Assembly: GCA_020629515.1 (NCBI GenBank)
Contig: JAHDDE010000017.1
Coordinates: 1-64,000 of the forward strand
Length of the DNA stretch: 64,000 bases
Source: Saprospiraceae bacterium
Lineage (GTDB): Bacteria; Bacteroidota; Bacteroidia; Chitinophagales; Saprospiraceae
Direction of reading: 5' to 3'
Shown: positions 43,701 through 53,879 of the stretch, in pieces
Layout of the letters: the number at the start of each line of letters is the position of its first letter
Numbering within the stretch: position 1 is the stretch's first letter
Position numbers and translations under genes: made by a program
The notes under the pieces: model-generated
Told to the model about the DNA's origin: nothing
Databases searched by the model: none
The model's input: the letters and a program-made list of their open reading frames with translations, nothing else

Positions 43701-45001
43701 ATACGAGATTGAATATCAAAAAACACATGAATCCAGAACGGGCTGAACAGCTCGTTATTACTAAAAGACCTCATATCGAGACAAAGTCTTTGGCATCTTC
43801 TATCGAAGATATATTCGATGCGGTCAGCACTGATGGAGACGAAGCAATTAAGAGATTAACAACCCTGTATGACAAAGTTAACCTCGATAGTCTACAAGTT
43901 TCGAAAATTGACATTATCAATGCCTCTCAACATATTAAACCAAAATTAAAAGAATCTATTCAGAGGGCTTATGACAACATATTTAAGTTTCACAACTCTC
44001 AGCGATTAGCATCTAAAAAAATCGAAACCTCTACAGGCGTAACATGCTGGCAAGAGAGTAGAGGCATAGATTCTGTTGGATTATATATCCCTGGAGGGTC
44101 AGCACCTCTTTTTAGTACCGTTTTAATGTTGGGGGTTCCTGCTCAGATCGCCGAATGCCAAGAGATTATTTTATGCACACCGCCTAATAAGAATGGATCT
44201 GTTCATCCTGCTATACTATTTGCTGCAGAATTATGTGGAATTTCCAAGATATTTAAAATTGGAGGAGCACAGGCTATAGCTTCCTTAGTAATCGGAACAG
44301 AAAGCGTACCTAAAGTAACAAAGATATTTGGCCCTGGAAATCAGTATGTGACAGCCGCTAAATTAAAAGCTATAGAGTATGGAGTGGCCATTGATCTCCC
44401 AGCTGGACCATCAGAGGTTTTAGTTTTTGCCGACTCTGAGTGCTATCCAGAGTTTATCGCTGCAGATCTTATTTCACAGGCTGAACACGGCCCAGACAGT
44501 CAAGTGATCTTTGTTACAATCAGTGAGAAAATCATTGCTTCAGTTGAAGAGTGTTTACATGAACAACTCAATAGATTACCTCGTCGTAGTATTGCTGAAC
44601 AGGCATTAGAAAATGCTCATATTATCTATTTTGAGTCTTTAGATCGTGCATTTGAATTTATAAACGAGTATGCACCAGAACACTTGATTATTGCCAGCAA
44701 TCGAGCGTCAGATTACATTGGTAAAATTAATAACGCTGGTTCAGTATTTTTAGGAAATATGACTCCTGAGAGTGCAGGAGATTATGCATCTGGCACTAAT
44801 CATACCTTACCAACTTCAGGATTCGCTAAATCATATAGCGGCGTTTCATTGGATTCATTTATAAAGAAAATTACATTTCAAACTATTTCTATTGAAGGGA
44901 TTAAAGATCTCGGTCCTTCCATCATTAATATGGCAGAAGAGGAAGAATTAGAAGGTCATGCTAATGCTGTGCGTGTAAGACTTCAAAGCATAACATCATG
45001 A
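43697..45001 (+). CDS. hisD: Histidinol dehydrogenase
   Basis: It makes two NAD-dependent oxidations of L-histidinol to L-histidine. It has 434 aa. Typical motifs are ESRGIDSVGLYIPGGSAPLFSTVLM, KIFGPGNQYVTAAK, DLPAGPSEVLVFAD, SQAEHGPDSQVIF, the catalytic YAPEHLIIA and SGTNHTLPTSGFAKSYSGVS. It overlaps hisG and hisC by 4 nt each, so translation is coupled. The Glu/His pair of the active site is intact. Confidence 0.97.
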   Translation: MNTRLNIKKHMNPERAEQLVITKRPHIETKSLASSIEDIFDAVSTDGDEAIKRLTTLYDKVNLDSLQVSKIDIINASQHIKPKLKESIQRAYDNIFKFHNSQRLASKKIETSTGVTCWQESRGIDSVGLYIPGGSAPLFSTVLMLGVPAQIAECQEIILCTPPNKNGSVHPAILFAAELCGISKIFKIGGAQAIASLVIGTESVPKVTKIFGPGNQYVTAAKLKAIEYGVAIDLPAGPSEVLVFADSECYPEFIAADLISQAEHGPDSQVIFVTISEKIIASVEECLHEQLNRLPRRSIAEQALENAHIIYFESLDRAFEFINEYAPEHLIIASNRASDYIGKINNAGSVFLGNMTPESAGDYASGTNHTLPTSGFAKSYSGVSLDSFIKKITFQTISIEGIKDLGPSIINMAEEEELEGHANAVRVRLQSITS

Positions 45002-46029
45002 TAGATAAATTAGTAAGAGAAAATATCGTTTCTCTTAGACCATTTAGTTCTGCACGAGCAGAATATGAAGGTGATGCGGACATCCTTTTAGATGCTAATG
45101 AAAATCCATTTCCAACTGCATATAACAGATACCCTGATCCTTATCAAAAAAAATTAAAAAAAGAGATAAGTAAATGGAGAAATGTAGATCCTGAAAATAT
45201 CTTTTTGGGTAATGGAAGTGATGAGATCATCGATATATTGGTAAGGACTTTTTGCGAACCTAAGGCTGATAGGATAAGATATGTATATCCCAGCTTTGGA
45301 ATGTATGAGGTGGTGGCTGATATTAATGATGTTGAGAAATGGCCAATTCATCTAAACAAACAATTTGATATAGACGTAGAGCATGCTTTACGTGATATTG
45401 ACAAAAGTGATAAAATTTTGTTTCTATGCTCTCCCAATAACCCTACTGGAAATTGTTTGAACTATGATAGTATTCATACAATCATAGAAAATTTTCCAGG
45501 GATAGTTGTTATAGATGAGGCCTATATAGATTTTGCAGAGTCTCCTTCTTTAATAGGTAGTATCACAGAAAGAGAAAATTTGGTTATTCTACAGACTTTT
45601 TCTAAAGCATTAGGAGCTGCGGGTTTACGGGTGGGTATGTCTTTTGCTAATGAAAATATCGTGAGATATCTTAATAAAGTGAAACCACCTTATAACATTG
45701 GATCAATAGTGCAGAATAACGCTTTAGAGGTATTACAACAAATTAAACAGCTGAATCAACAGATCCAGTTAATAAAATCTGAAAGAGACGAATTAAAAAA
45801 TAGTCTGTTGGATTTAGAGATTATAGAACACGTTTTTCCATCCGATGCAAATTTCCTATTAGTAAGGTTTAAAGGCAATCCTACAGTCATACTGGAGTAT
45901 TTACGAGATAAAGGAATTGTAGTTAGAAATCGGAGTAAATTGCCAGGATGTGATAGATGTTTGAGGCTGACAATAGGTACTCCATTAGAGAATAAAAGTT
46001 TAGTTCAAGCAATAAGAGAATATTCATGA
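44998..46029 (+). CDS. hisC: Histidinol-phosphate aminotransferase
   Basis: A PLP-dependent class II-type aminotransferase that makes L-histidinol phosphate from imidazole-acetol phosphate. It has 343 aa. [37 protein letters not shown], the PLP lysine in [14 protein letters not shown] and RLTIGTP with the arginine match the family. It overlaps hisD and hisB by 4 nt each. Given its place, HisC activity is well supported; other aminotransferases of the group are the only alternative. Confidence 0.95.
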   Translation: MIDKLVRENIVSLRPFSSARAEYEGDADILLDANENPFPTAYNRYPDPYQKKLKKEISKWRNVDPENIFLGNGSDEIIDILVRTFCEPKADRIRYVYPSFGMYEVVADINDVEKWPIHLNKQFDIDVEHALRDIDKSDKILFLCSPNNPTGNCLNYDSIHTIIENFPGIVVIDEAYIDFAESPSLIGSITERENLVILQTFSKALGAAGLRVGMSFANENIVRYLNKVKPPYNIGSIVQNNALEVLQQIKQLNQQIQLIKSERDELKNSLLDLEIIEHVFPSDANFLLVRFKGNPTVILEYLRDKGIVVRNRSKLPGCDRCLRLTIGTPLENKSLVQAIREYS

Positions 46030-47150
46030 AGAAGGTCCTTTTTATAGATCGAGATGGCACTTTGATAAGAGAACCCCAATCAGATTATCAAGTAGATTCT
46101 TTATCTAAATTTTCATTTTATCCGGGTGTATTTACGTATTTAGGGAAAATCGTCAAAGAGCTTGATTATGAATTGGTGATGGTTACTAATCAAGATGGTT
46201 TAGGAACCGATTCATATCCAGAAGCGACCTTTTGGCCTTATCAAGAATTGATGGTTGAGGCATTAAGAGGAGAGGGTATACATTTTGAAGCAATACATAT
46301 TGATAGAAGTTTCGAAAAGGATCGATCCCCCTATCGCAAACCTGGTGTAGGTATGCTTAAGAAGTATTTATCAGGAGAGTATGATCTGTCTCATTCATTC
46401 GTTATTGGTGACAGGTGGAGTGATACTGAATTAGCTAAAAATTTAGGAGCAAAAGGAATTTATTTGAATGAGTATAATGGTTTAAATGAGCAACCCCCTA
46501 ATAATTTAATTGCTGATACGGCTCTTTCCACTGATAATTGGAAATCTATCTATCGCTTTTTGAAAACAAGAAATCGAGTTAATACAATCAATAGAACTAC
46601 CGCAGAGACTTCCATTCAGGTGCAATTAGATTTAGATGGTAGTGGTATCTCAGAGATTTCAACTGGTTTGGATTTTTTTGATCATATGCTCGAACAAATT
46701 GCTAAGCATGGTCAGCTCGATCTAATGATCGAATGTAAAGGGGATTTAGAGATAGACGAACATCACACTATTGAAGACACCGCCATTACGCTGGGAAAAG
46801 CATTCAAAGCTGCGTTAGCTAAAAAAGTGGGTATTCAGCGTTATGGGTTTGCACTACCTATGGATGATTGTCAAGCACAAGTATTGTTAGATTTTAGTGG
46901 AAGAGCTTGGTTAGAGTGGTCTGTAGATTTTAAAAGAGAAAAAATAGGAGATGTGCCTACAGAGATGTTCTATCATTTTTTTAAGTCCTTTTCTGACCAT
47001 GCAGAATGTAATTTGAATATCACGAGTTTAGGTGATAATGAACATCACAAAATTGAAGCTGTATTTAAGGCTTTTGCAAGAGCTATAAGACACGGGAAGT
47101 CAATAGATCAATACAGTGAAGAATTACCTTCAACCAAAGACGCTTTATGA
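46026..47150 (+). CDS. hisB: Bifunctional histidinol-phosphatase / imidazoleglycerol-phosphate dehydratase
   Basis: The 374-aa fusion carries two steps. The N-terminal HAD domain (about 1-165) has the DxD nucleophile D8 in FIDRDGT and D10, MVTNQDGLG, and [12 protein letters not shown]; it is the histidinol phosphatase. The C-terminal IGPD domain (about 185-374) has [38 protein letters not shown] and [23 protein letters not shown], the two metal-binding histidine repeats. The same two-domain arrangement exists in E. coli. It overlaps hisC and hisH by 4 nt each. Confidence 0.97.
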   Translation: MKKVLFIDRDGTLIREPQSDYQVDSLSKFSFYPGVFTYLGKIVKELDYELVMVTNQDGLGTDSYPEATFWPYQELMVEALRGEGIHFEAIHIDRSFEKDRSPYRKPGVGMLKKYLSGEYDLSHSFVIGDRWSDTELAKNLGAKGIYLNEYNGLNEQPPNNLIADTALSTDNWKSIYRFLKTRNRVNTINRTTAETSIQVQLDLDGSGISEISTGLDFFDHMLEQIAKHGQLDLMIECKGDLEIDEHHTIEDTAITLGKAFKAALAKKVGIQRYGFALPMDDCQAQVLLDFSGRAWLEWSVDFKREKIGDVPTEMFYHFFKSFSDHAECNLNITSLGDNEHHKIEAVFKAFARAIRHGKSIDQYSEELPSTKDAL

Positions 47151-47743
47151 TAGTAATTATTGATTATGATGCCGGCAATATTTGCAGCGTTTCCAATGCA
47201 TTAAATAGGTTAGGTGTAGATTTTGTCCTCTCAGATGACAAAGAAGTAATAAAGTCAGCAGAAAAAGTCATATTCCCCGGAGTTGGACACGCTTTCGCTG
47301 CCATGGAGAAATTAAGGGCAAAAAAGTTGGTGTCTACCATTCAGCAGTTGAAACAGCCTGTATTGGGTATTTGTGTTGGCATGCAATTACTATGCGATTA
47401 TTCTCACGAAGGCAATACAGAAGGACTGGGTGTTGTACACACTGATGTTCAGAAGTTTGATAGTAGTAAGGATATTAAAGTGCCACATATGGGGTGGAAT
47501 AGGTTAAGAATAGATGACGATTCATCAAACCTCTTTAATGGAGTCCTGACAGAAGATTATGTTTATTTTGTGCATAGTTATTATGTTCCATTAAATCAGA
47601 ATAGCATAGCGTCTTGTGCTTATAGTTTAGAGTTCTCTGCTGCTATAAAGCATGAGAATTTTTACGGGATACAGTTTCATGCAGAAAAAAGTGGCAAGGT
47701 AGGAGAAAGGATATTAAATAATTTTATGAATATAGATTTATGA
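47147..47743 (+). CDS. hisH: Imidazole glycerol phosphate synthase, glutaminase subunit
   Basis: A class I glutamine amidotransferase that channels ammonia to HisF. The 198-aa protein has the nucleophile loop GICVGMQLL and the His/Glu pair in [37 protein letters not shown] at the N-terminus is typical. It lies two genes upstream of its partner hisF, separated by hisA, and overlaps hisB and hisA by 4 nt each. Confidence 0.96.
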   Translation: MIVIIDYDAGNICSVSNALNRLGVDFVLSDDKEVIKSAEKVIFPGVGHAFAAMEKLRAKKLVSTIQQLKQPVLGICVGMQLLCDYSHEGNTEGLGVVHTDVQKFDSSKDIKVPHMGWNRLRIDDDSSNLFNGVLTEDYVYFVHSYYVPLNQNSIASCAYSLEFSAAIKHENFYGIQFHAEKSGKVGERILNNFMNIDL

Positions 47744-48471
47744 AAATCATACCAGCCATCGATATAATTGAAGGTAAGAGTGTGCGTTTAAGACAGGGTG
47801 ATTATCAACAAAAAAAAGTGTATGATCAAAGCCCGGTTGATATCGCCATAGAGTTATACCACAAAGGCGTTAAATATCTACATTTGGTAGACTTGGATGG
47901 GGCTAAGTCCAGTGCTCCTAAAAACTTATATTCATTAAACAGAATAGCATTAGAAACTAATCTGCAAATTGATTTTGGGGGTGGTATAAAAAGTGAAGAT
48001 TCTTTGATTCAATCATTTCGTTCCGGCGCTTCTCAGGTCAATATCGGTAGTTTAGCTGTTAGAAATCCAATATTGGTGAAGTTTTGGATTATGAAGTATG
48101 GTGCCGAAAAAATAATTCTTGGTGCAGATGTCAAAGATGGCAAATTAGCGGTGCACGGTTGGCAAGAAACAACTGATGTGGATATATTAGAATTTATTGA
48201 TGATTTTTCTGATGATGGTGCTGTGAATTTTGTATGTACAGATATATCTAAAGATGGTATGATGCAAGGATCGTCTATCGAACTTTATGATCGAATTTTA
48301 GACAATTTTCCAAGAATTAATCTTATCGCGAGTGGTGGTGTATCGAGCATTGAAGAGATTAAACAGTTAGAAGAATTAGGAGTTCATGGTGTGATTATAG
48401 GGAAGGCTCTCTACGAAGGTCTCATTGATATAGAAGAATTGATGTCTGAATATGGATCATCTCAAATTTAG
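47740..48471 (+). CDS. hisA: ProFAR isomerase (phosphoribosylformimino-5-aminoimidazole carboxamide ribotide isomerase)
   Basis: A TIM-barrel isomerase acting just before the HisFH step. The 243-aa protein has [19 protein letters not shown] with the first catalytic Asp, [20 protein letters not shown], and [14 protein letters not shown] with the second Asp, plus phosphate-binding loops GSLAVRNP and ASGGVSS. The Asp pair and loop glycines are intact. It ends 5 nt before hisF. Confidence 0.96.
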   Translation: MKIIPAIDIIEGKSVRLRQGDYQQKKVYDQSPVDIAIELYHKGVKYLHLVDLDGAKSSAPKNLYSLNRIALETNLQIDFGGGIKSEDSLIQSFRSGASQVNIGSLAVRNPILVKFWIMKYGAEKIILGADVKDGKLAVHGWQETTDVDILEFIDDFSDDGAVNFVCTDISKDGMMQGSSIELYDRILDNFPRINLIASGGVSSIEEIKQLEELGVHGVIIGKALYEGLIDIEELMSEYGSSQI

Positions 48472-48476
48472 ACAAT

Positions 48477-49232
48477 ATGTTGACTAAAAGAATCATTCCG
48501 TGCTTAGATATTAAAAATGGTCGAACTGTAAAAGGCGTTAATTTTTTAAATTTAGTAGATGCAGGGGATCCTATTGAATTAGCTAGAAAGTATGCCGAAG
48601 ATGGCGCTGATGAATTGGTATTTCTTGATATCTCTGCTACTCAAGAAGAACGAGAAACTATATATGATTTAGTGCATAAGGTAGCCGCAGAAATTAATAT
48701 TCCTTTTACCGTAGGAGGAGGTATAGCCTCTGCAGACAAAGTTGAAAAAATTTTGAAAAACGGCGCTGATAAAATAAGTGTCAATAGTGCTGCAATATAT
48801 AATCCTTTATTAGTTAGGGAAATATCCTCTCTTTTTGGAGCACAATGTATGGTGGTGGCGATCGATGCTAAAAGAATACATGACAAATGGATAGTTCATA
48901 CTCATGGGGGAAAAAAGGCGACTGAAATCGAGTTATTTCATTGGGCACAGAAGATGGAAGAATTAGGAGCTGGTGAAATTTTGTTTACCTCTATGGATCA
49001 TGATGGTACTAAAAGTGGCTTTGCTTGTGAGGCTTTATCATATATGAGCGACTTGTTAACTATTCCCATTATAGCCTCAGGAGGGGCAGGTTCAGAAATT
49101 GATTTTTTAAATGTATTCAATGAAGGAAAGGCCGATGCAGGATTGGCAGCAAGTATATTTCATTTCAATGAAATTCCTATTCCAGAATTAAAGAGTTTTC
49201 TCAAAGAAAATGGTGTAAATGTAAGATTATGA
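48477..49232 (+). CDS. hisF: Imidazole glycerol phosphate synthase, cyclase subunit
   Basis: A TIM barrel that makes imidazole glycerol phosphate and AICAR using ammonia from HisH. The 251-aa protein has [47 protein letters not shown] and [13 protein letters not shown] with the catalytic Asp, and IASGGAGS. It overlaps hisIE by 4 nt. Confidence 0.97.
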   Translation: MLTKRIIPCLDIKNGRTVKGVNFLNLVDAGDPIELARKYAEDGADELVFLDISATQEERETIYDLVHKVAAEINIPFTVGGGIASADKVEKILKNGADKISVNSAAIYNPLLVREISSLFGAQCMVVAIDAKRIHDKWIVHTHGGKKATEIELFHWAQKMEELGAGEILFTSMDHDGTKSGFACEALSYMSDLLTIPIIASGGAGSEIDFLNVFNEGKADAGLAASIFHFNEIPIPELKSFLKENGVNVRL

Positions 49233-49816
49233 AGTTTGACGATAATGGTTTAATACCTGCTATTATACAAGATGTGATTTCACATAAAGTACTTATGATG
49301 GGATACATGAATAAAGAAGCTTTTGATAAGACCTTGTCCACTGGGCTGGTCACGTTTTGGAGTAGATCACGTAATGAACTATGGGTGAAAGGTGCAACCA
49401 GCGGAAACTATTTAATGCTTAAGAATTGGAAACTGGACTGTGATAAGGATGCTTTGCTCATCAAAGCCAAACCAGAGGGGCCAATATGCCATACTGGCGC
49501 AGATACTTGTTGGAACGAAAATAATTGCACAAATAATGGCTCTTTTTTGGACTATTTAGAATCAATAATTGATGAGCGTTACTCGAATAGATCTGAAAAT
49601 TCTTATACATCTTCACTTTTTGAAAAAGGAACGAATAAAATAGCTCAGAAAGTAGGAGAAGAGGCTGTAGAATTGGTGATAGAATCGAAAGATGAAAATG
49701 ACGACCTATTTTTAGGTGAAGCGGCAGATTTGCTCTACCATTATCTGATACTCCTGCGTGATAGAGATATGAGCTTAAAGGATGTAATAAGTGTTTTGAA
49801 ATCCAGACACAAATAA
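49229..49816 (+). CDS. hisIE: Bifunctional phosphoribosyl-AMP cyclohydrolase / phosphoribosyl-ATP pyrophosphatase
   Basis: A 195-aa fusion that performs steps two and three of the pathway. The N-terminal HisI domain (about 1-105) has [18 protein letters not shown], the metal ligands in [11 protein letters not shown] and [12 protein letters not shown]. The C-terminal HisE domain (about 110-195) has [26 protein letters not shown] and [22 protein letters not shown]. It closes the his operon and is followed by a gene-poor stretch of about 400 nt. Confidence 0.96.
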   Translation: MKFDDNGLIPAIIQDVISHKVLMMGYMNKEAFDKTLSTGLVTFWSRSRNELWVKGATSGNYLMLKNWKLDCDKDALLIKAKPEGPICHTGADTCWNENNCTNNGSFLDYLESIIDERYSNRSENSYTSSLFEKGTNKIAQKVGEEAVELVIESKDENDDLFLGEAADLLYHYLILLRDRDMSLKDVISVLKSRHK

Positions 49817-49832
49817 GAATCAGATCGTGTGA

Positions 49833-49976
49833 ATGACCCCAACTGAATTGGAAGGTTTGTTCAACCATATTAATTCTATAACTCATGCTTTGTATCGCGA
49901 ACAAATTTTAAGAAAAAAGGGCCAAACTTTACAGCTTGACCCCATCAATCAAATCAAATCAAATACTTTTTACTAA
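49833..49976 (+). CDS. Possible small ORF (47 aa)
   Basis: An ATG ORF of 47 codons begins 17 nt after the hisIE stop: it starts MTPTELEGLFNHINSITHAL and has an amphipathic helical pattern. It has no clear Shine-Dalgarno sequence, no recognisable domain and no promoter box. It may be a short peptide gene, a remnant of a longer gene, or chance. Confidence 0.25.
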   Translation: MTPTELEGLFNHINSITHALYREQILRKKGQTLQLDPINQIKSNTFY

Positions 49977-50222
49977 ATCATATACTATATTCTTTGGTTC
50001 ATCAACTTTGATCATTCTGATACAAAATTGACTTTTATGGTTATTTTCTGATGCTTATGAAAGGAAGTAAGTTTAATTGGTTTTCTGATTTTAATATGTT
50101 TTGATTAATTATACTGTAAATATCGATATGTAATTGGTGCCTTTTAGGTGAGATTAGATAAATGACTGAATACTTAAGATGTTTGGTAGGAATGATGGAT
50201 TTTTTGGAAAACACAGATACAT
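49977..50222. other. Intergenic stretch before pxpA
   Basis: This AT-rich stretch contains several short T runs but no hairpin of note, no protein-like ORF and no certain promoter. TATGTTTT near 50094 has one mismatch to TAnnTTTG. Confidence 0.5.
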
Positions 50223-50981
50223 ATGACCAAGTATATAGATGTAAATTGTGATCTGGGAGAAAGTTTTGGCAATTTTAAAATAGGTCAAGATGAGTTGCTA
50301 ATGCCTCATATAACATCTTGTAATATCGCTTGCGGTTTTCATGCTGGAGATCCTTATCACATTGAGCAAACCATAGATAATGCCTTGTCGTATGAACTTA
50401 ATATTGGAGCCCATCCAGGATATCCAGATTTAGCAGGATTTGGAAGACGTTTCATTGATTTGACTCCGGAAGTACTATCATCATCAATCAAATATCAAGT
50501 TGGAGCTTTACAAAGATTGGTAGATTCCAAAGGAGGGAAGCTAACTTATGTCAAACCGCATGGTGCCCTTTATCATCGAATTATTCAGAATGAGGAAGAC
50601 GCTATGATAGTATTAAAGGCAGTTAAGTCGATGGGGGAAGACCTTAAATTTATGGGGATGGCTGGCAGCCGTATTTCGTCCTTATCAGCAGATCTCAATA
50701 TTGAGTTTATTAATGAAGGTTTTGCAGATAGATTATATCAAAACTCAACTAAACTTTTATCAAGAAAAATTAAAAATGCACTAATAATTAATGCTGAAAA
50801 ATCCGCTCAACAAGTTAAAGAACTTGTCTTAGAAGGAAAAATTAAAGATCATCAAGGTAGTATAGTCGCTATAGATGTGCAAAGTATTTGTATTCATGGG
50901 GATAATCCAGCGGCCAAAACTATTCTTGAAACGATTGATGAAATGATGTCGAATCACGATATCCAAAAAAGGGCATTTTGA
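50223..50981 (+). CDS. pxpA: 5-oxoprolinase subunit A (LamB/YcsF family)
   Basis: The catalytic subunit of the ATP-dependent PxpABC 5-oxoprolinase, which opens pyroglutamate to glutamate. The 252-aa protein has the family start YIDVNCDLGESFG, ITSCNIACGFHAGDPYHIEQTI, the catalytic region GAHPGYPDLAGFGRR, YVKPHGALYHRII and EGFADRLYQNS. It overlaps pxpB by 4 nt. The three genes and a D-Ala-D-Ala carboxypeptidase form one operon. Confidence 0.95.
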   Translation: MTKYIDVNCDLGESFGNFKIGQDELLMPHITSCNIACGFHAGDPYHIEQTIDNALSYELNIGAHPGYPDLAGFGRRFIDLTPEVLSSSIKYQVGALQRLVDSKGGKLTYVKPHGALYHRIIQNEEDAMIVLKAVKSMGEDLKFMGMAGSRISSLSADLNIEFINEGFADRLYQNSTKLLSRKIKNALIINAEKSAQQVKELVLEGKIKDHQGSIVAIDVQSICIHGDNPAAKTILETIDEMMSNHDIQKRAF

Positions 50982-51715
50982 TTAATTATGAGATCAAGTC
51001 ATATGGGCCCAACGCAATTTTAATTGAATTAGAACAAAAGATTTCTGAAGAAATTTCATTAAAAGTAAACACACTCTATGATGCATTACAAACTTCAGAG
51101 CTAAGGAGAAATATAAAATTTATTATTCCTGCTTATGCATCAATTACAATTGGCGTTGATATTTCTATAGATAAATTGTCTGATTTCATAAATGAAGTAA
51201 AGCTTCTAATTGAACATATAAGTATAAGTCAGAATCAAAAGAACATCAGGACTTGGACTCTACCGGTCTGCTATGATGAAGAGTTTGCTTTAGATGCGTA
51301 TAGATGCGTTTCAAATTTAGAATTAACCTTTCAAGAAATAATAGAATTACATAGTCAAGGGAAATATATGGTTTATATGATGGGTTTTCTACCAGGCTTT
51401 CCTTATTTAGGAATCCTTCCTGAAAGACTTAATTTAACTCGTTTGGATAAACCTAGAAAAATAGTACCTAAAGGTTCTGTTGGAATAGCAGGATTGCAAA
51501 CCGGTATTTATCCCGTTCAATCTCCGGGAGGTTGGAATATTATAGGAAATTGTCCTATTCCTTTATTTGATTATTATGCAAAGAGTCCGGTATTGTTGGA
51601 GAGAGGGGATAAGGTAAAGTTTAGCCCCGTTGATAAAAAGAGATATCATGAGTTAAAGAAAGAATTCAATAATAATCAATTGAATTTATTAGATCTGTTG
51701 GAAGATGATAATTAA
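50978..51715 (+). CDS. pxpB: 5-oxoprolinase subunit B (KipI family)
   Basis: One of the two carboxyltransferase-like subunits that supply ATP-derived energy to PxpA. The start is the TTG at 50978 (TTGATTAATTAT). The 245-aa protein has IKFIIPAYASITIGVD, LPVCYDEEFALD, YMMGFLPGFPYLGILPERL, PRKIVPKGSVGIAGLQTGIYPVQSPGGWNIIG, all conserved in KipI/PxpB proteins. It overlaps pxpA by 4 nt and pxpC by 11 nt. In B. subtilis KipI inhibits the KinA sensor, but the gene context here supports the 5-oxoprolinase role. Confidence 0.93.
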   Translation: MINYEIKSYGPNAILIELEQKISEEISLKVNTLYDALQTSELRRNIKFIIPAYASITIGVDISIDKLSDFINEVKLLIEHISISQNQKNIRTWTLPVCYDEEFALDAYRCVSNLELTFQEIIELHSQGKYMVYMMGFLPGFPYLGILPERLNLTRLDKPRKIVPKGSVGIAGLQTGIYPVQSPGGWNIIGNCPIPLFDYYAKSPVLLERGDKVKFSPVDKKRYHELKKEFNNNQLNLLDLLEDDN

Positions 51716-52565
51716 GGTAATAAAACCGGGAATGTTTTCGACCATACAAGATTATGGTAGGTCGGGGTGGCAGCATAAAGGAATTCCTGTTGGTGGAGCG
51801 TTAGATAGAAATACATTTGATCAAGTAAATACTATTTTAGGAAATGATCTAAATACTCCGGTCATTGAAGCTACGATTATAGGGCCTACATTGTATTTTG
51901 ATAGTGCTTGCAGAATTGCAGTTAGTGGTTCATTAATGAGGCCTAAAATTGATAACGAGGTTTTTGAAATGAATCATGTAATTCAAATAGAGGGTGGGCA
52001 AACATTATCCTTCGAAAGAATGAGTATGGGTTGTCGTACTTATATAGGTATAGGAGGAGAATGGCATATTAAACGATGGTTGGGGAGTGTCAGTCCTATG
52101 ATTTATGGGGTGAATTACGACTTACAAAGCAGCATTTTAAAAAAAGGCCAAACTATCCACATTACTACTAATCAGAATGAATTAGATATCAAACTAAAAG
52201 TTAAGAGTGATAAGGCCCTAAAAGATATATATTGTCACAAAGGTCCAGAATTTAACCTTTTTGGCCAATCTACTATTGATCTATTACTACAAGCCGAATA
52301 TAAAATCCATCAGAATTCTAATAGAATGGGCTATCGACTAACAGGCAATCATATTAGAACGCCCGATAAAAAGATGATATCGAGTGCCGTATTACCAGGG
52401 ACTGTGCAAATTACCAATGAGGGAGCCCCGATTATTCTTCTTAATGATGCTCAGACTACTGGGGGGTATCCAAGAATTTTTCAATTGGATCAACATTCAA
52501 TTAATTTATTGGCTCATAAAAAACCAGGAGACGTTATCACGTTTAAACTATTGAAAAATGGATAG
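51705..52565 (+). CDS. pxpC: 5-oxoprolinase subunit C (KipA family)
   Basis: The third subunit of PxpABC, related to biotin-dependent carboxyltransferases. The 286-aa protein has IKVIKPGMFSTIQDYGRSGWQHKGIPVGGALD, GPTLYFDSACRIAVSG, YIGIGGEWHIKRWLGS, NRMGYRLTG and PGTVQITNEGAPIILLNDAQTTGGYPRI. It overlaps pxpB by 11 nt and the D-Ala-D-Ala carboxypeptidase gene by 8 nt. Confidence 0.95.
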   Translation: MIIKVIKPGMFSTIQDYGRSGWQHKGIPVGGALDRNTFDQVNTILGNDLNTPVIEATIIGPTLYFDSACRIAVSGSLMRPKIDNEVFEMNHVIQIEGGQTLSFERMSMGCRTYIGIGGEWHIKRWLGSVSPMIYGVNYDLQSSILKKGQTIHITTNQNELDIKLKVKSDKALKDIYCHKGPEFNLFGQSTIDLLLQAEYKIHQNSNRMGYRLTGNHIRTPDKKMISSAVLPGTVQITNEGAPIILLNDAQTTGGYPRIFQLDQHSINLLAHKKPGDVITFKLLKNG

Positions 52566-53874
52566 ATGGCTATTAGTGCTTCTTGTATTATTATGTTACG
52601 CCTGTACATCGACTAAGCATATTCTTAAATCAGATCGAACGGCTCCAAATGAAGTATTAAATGAAATTGCTGAAAGTGGTTTGAGCGATCATTTTTTTGG
52701 TTTTGTCTTATATGATCCGATTAAAGACAGAAAGTTGATAGATATAAATGGAGATCATTTGTTCACACCAGCGTCCAATGCTAAAATATTGACTTACTAT
52801 GTATCAAGGAAAATTTTAGGTGATTCTATTCCTGCATTTGATTATGCCAAGATGGGTGATTCCATAATTGTAAGAGGTTCAGGCGACCACTACTTATTTG
52901 GGCAAAAAGATCATAACCTTATAATGAAGGACTTTATAAAAAATGAAATGGATAAGGTTTTTTGGTCGCCTTCGCCGGGAAACATAATTAGGTTTGGATC
53001 TGGTTGGGCCTGGGATGATTACCAATATTCTTATCAAAAGGAGATCAGTATGATGTCGCTTTATGATAATGAAATAATCATTGAAAAACATAATGACAGC
53101 ATTATCATCAGTCCTACTCTTTTTTATAATGAGATGAAATTTGACTTTACACTTCCATTGCCGATTAGTAAACAAGAAAATACTAATACAGTCCTTATTA
53201 ATCCTTATCAACTAAAAGATAGTATGGTATACCGAGTGCCAATGTCTCTCGATCAGGATTTAATCAAAAATTTGCTTTCAAGTGGTATCCAAAGGCAAGT
53301 TCATATAATCGACACTGTTAATCATATGTCATTTGATACATATTATAGATATGATATTGATTCTACTTATCATGGGTTGATGGTTGATAGTGATAATTAT
53401 ATCGCCGAACAATTAATGTTATGTGTGGCTCATGAAAAGGACTCTATTCATACAGTTGAAAGAGGAATTGCGATTGGCAAAACAATTATAGGTAACGAAA
53501 AAATTAGATGGGTTGATGGATCTGGGCTTTCTCGATACAATTTGATAAGTCCTACTATCCTTGCTGAGACATTAGACCTAATTCTATCGGAATTTGGTGA
53601 AAATGAAATTAAAAAGTTGTTCCCTTCAGGACATAAGGGAAGTACTTTGGATTCAATATTCATTAGGCCATATGGAGAAACAAATAAAGGGGAAGGCTTC
53701 ATCTATGCCAAAACAGGTACACTTAGTAACAACCATAACTTGAGTGGGTATATATACTGTAAATCTGGACGAGTTTTAATATTTAGTATGATGAATAATC
53801 ATTTCCTTGACCCCAAAAAAATAATAGTTAATAAGATGCATAAGGTTTTATCTGAAGTTTACCGGTACTATTAA
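52558..53874 (+). CDS. D-alanyl-D-alanine carboxypeptidase / endopeptidase (PBP4, S13 family)
   Basis: A 438-aa penicillin-binding protein of the S13 type. A lipobox-like N-terminus (MDRWLLVLLVLLCYAC, Cys16) suggests a lipoprotein. The SxxK motif is S73-N-A-K76 in PASNAKILTYY, the SxN motif is SDNYIAEQL and the KTG motif is in AKTGTLSNNHNLSGY near 385. It probably cleaves D-Ala-D-Ala or cross-links in peptidoglycan. The 8-nt overlap with pxpC and the shared operon hint at coordination of cell-wall recycling with pyroglutamate turnover, which is inference. Confidence 0.85.
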   Translation: MDRWLLVLLVLLCYACTSTKHILKSDRTAPNEVLNEIAESGLSDHFFGFVLYDPIKDRKLIDINGDHLFTPASNAKILTYYVSRKILGDSIPAFDYAKMGDSIIVRGSGDHYLFGQKDHNLIMKDFIKNEMDKVFWSPSPGNIIRFGSGWAWDDYQYSYQKEISMMSLYDNEIIIEKHNDSIIISPTLFYNEMKFDFTLPLPISKQENTNTVLINPYQLKDSMVYRVPMSLDQDLIKNLLSSGIQRQVHIIDTVNHMSFDTYYRYDIDSTYHGLMVDSDNYIAEQLMLCVAHEKDSIHTVERGIAIGKTIIGNEKIRWVDGSGLSRYNLISPTILAETLDLILSEFGENEIKKLFPSGHKGSTLDSIFIRPYGETNKGEGFIYAKTGTLSNNHNLSGYIYCKSGRVLIFSMMNNHFLDPKKIIVNKMHKVLSEVYRYY

Positions 53875-53879
53875 TAATT

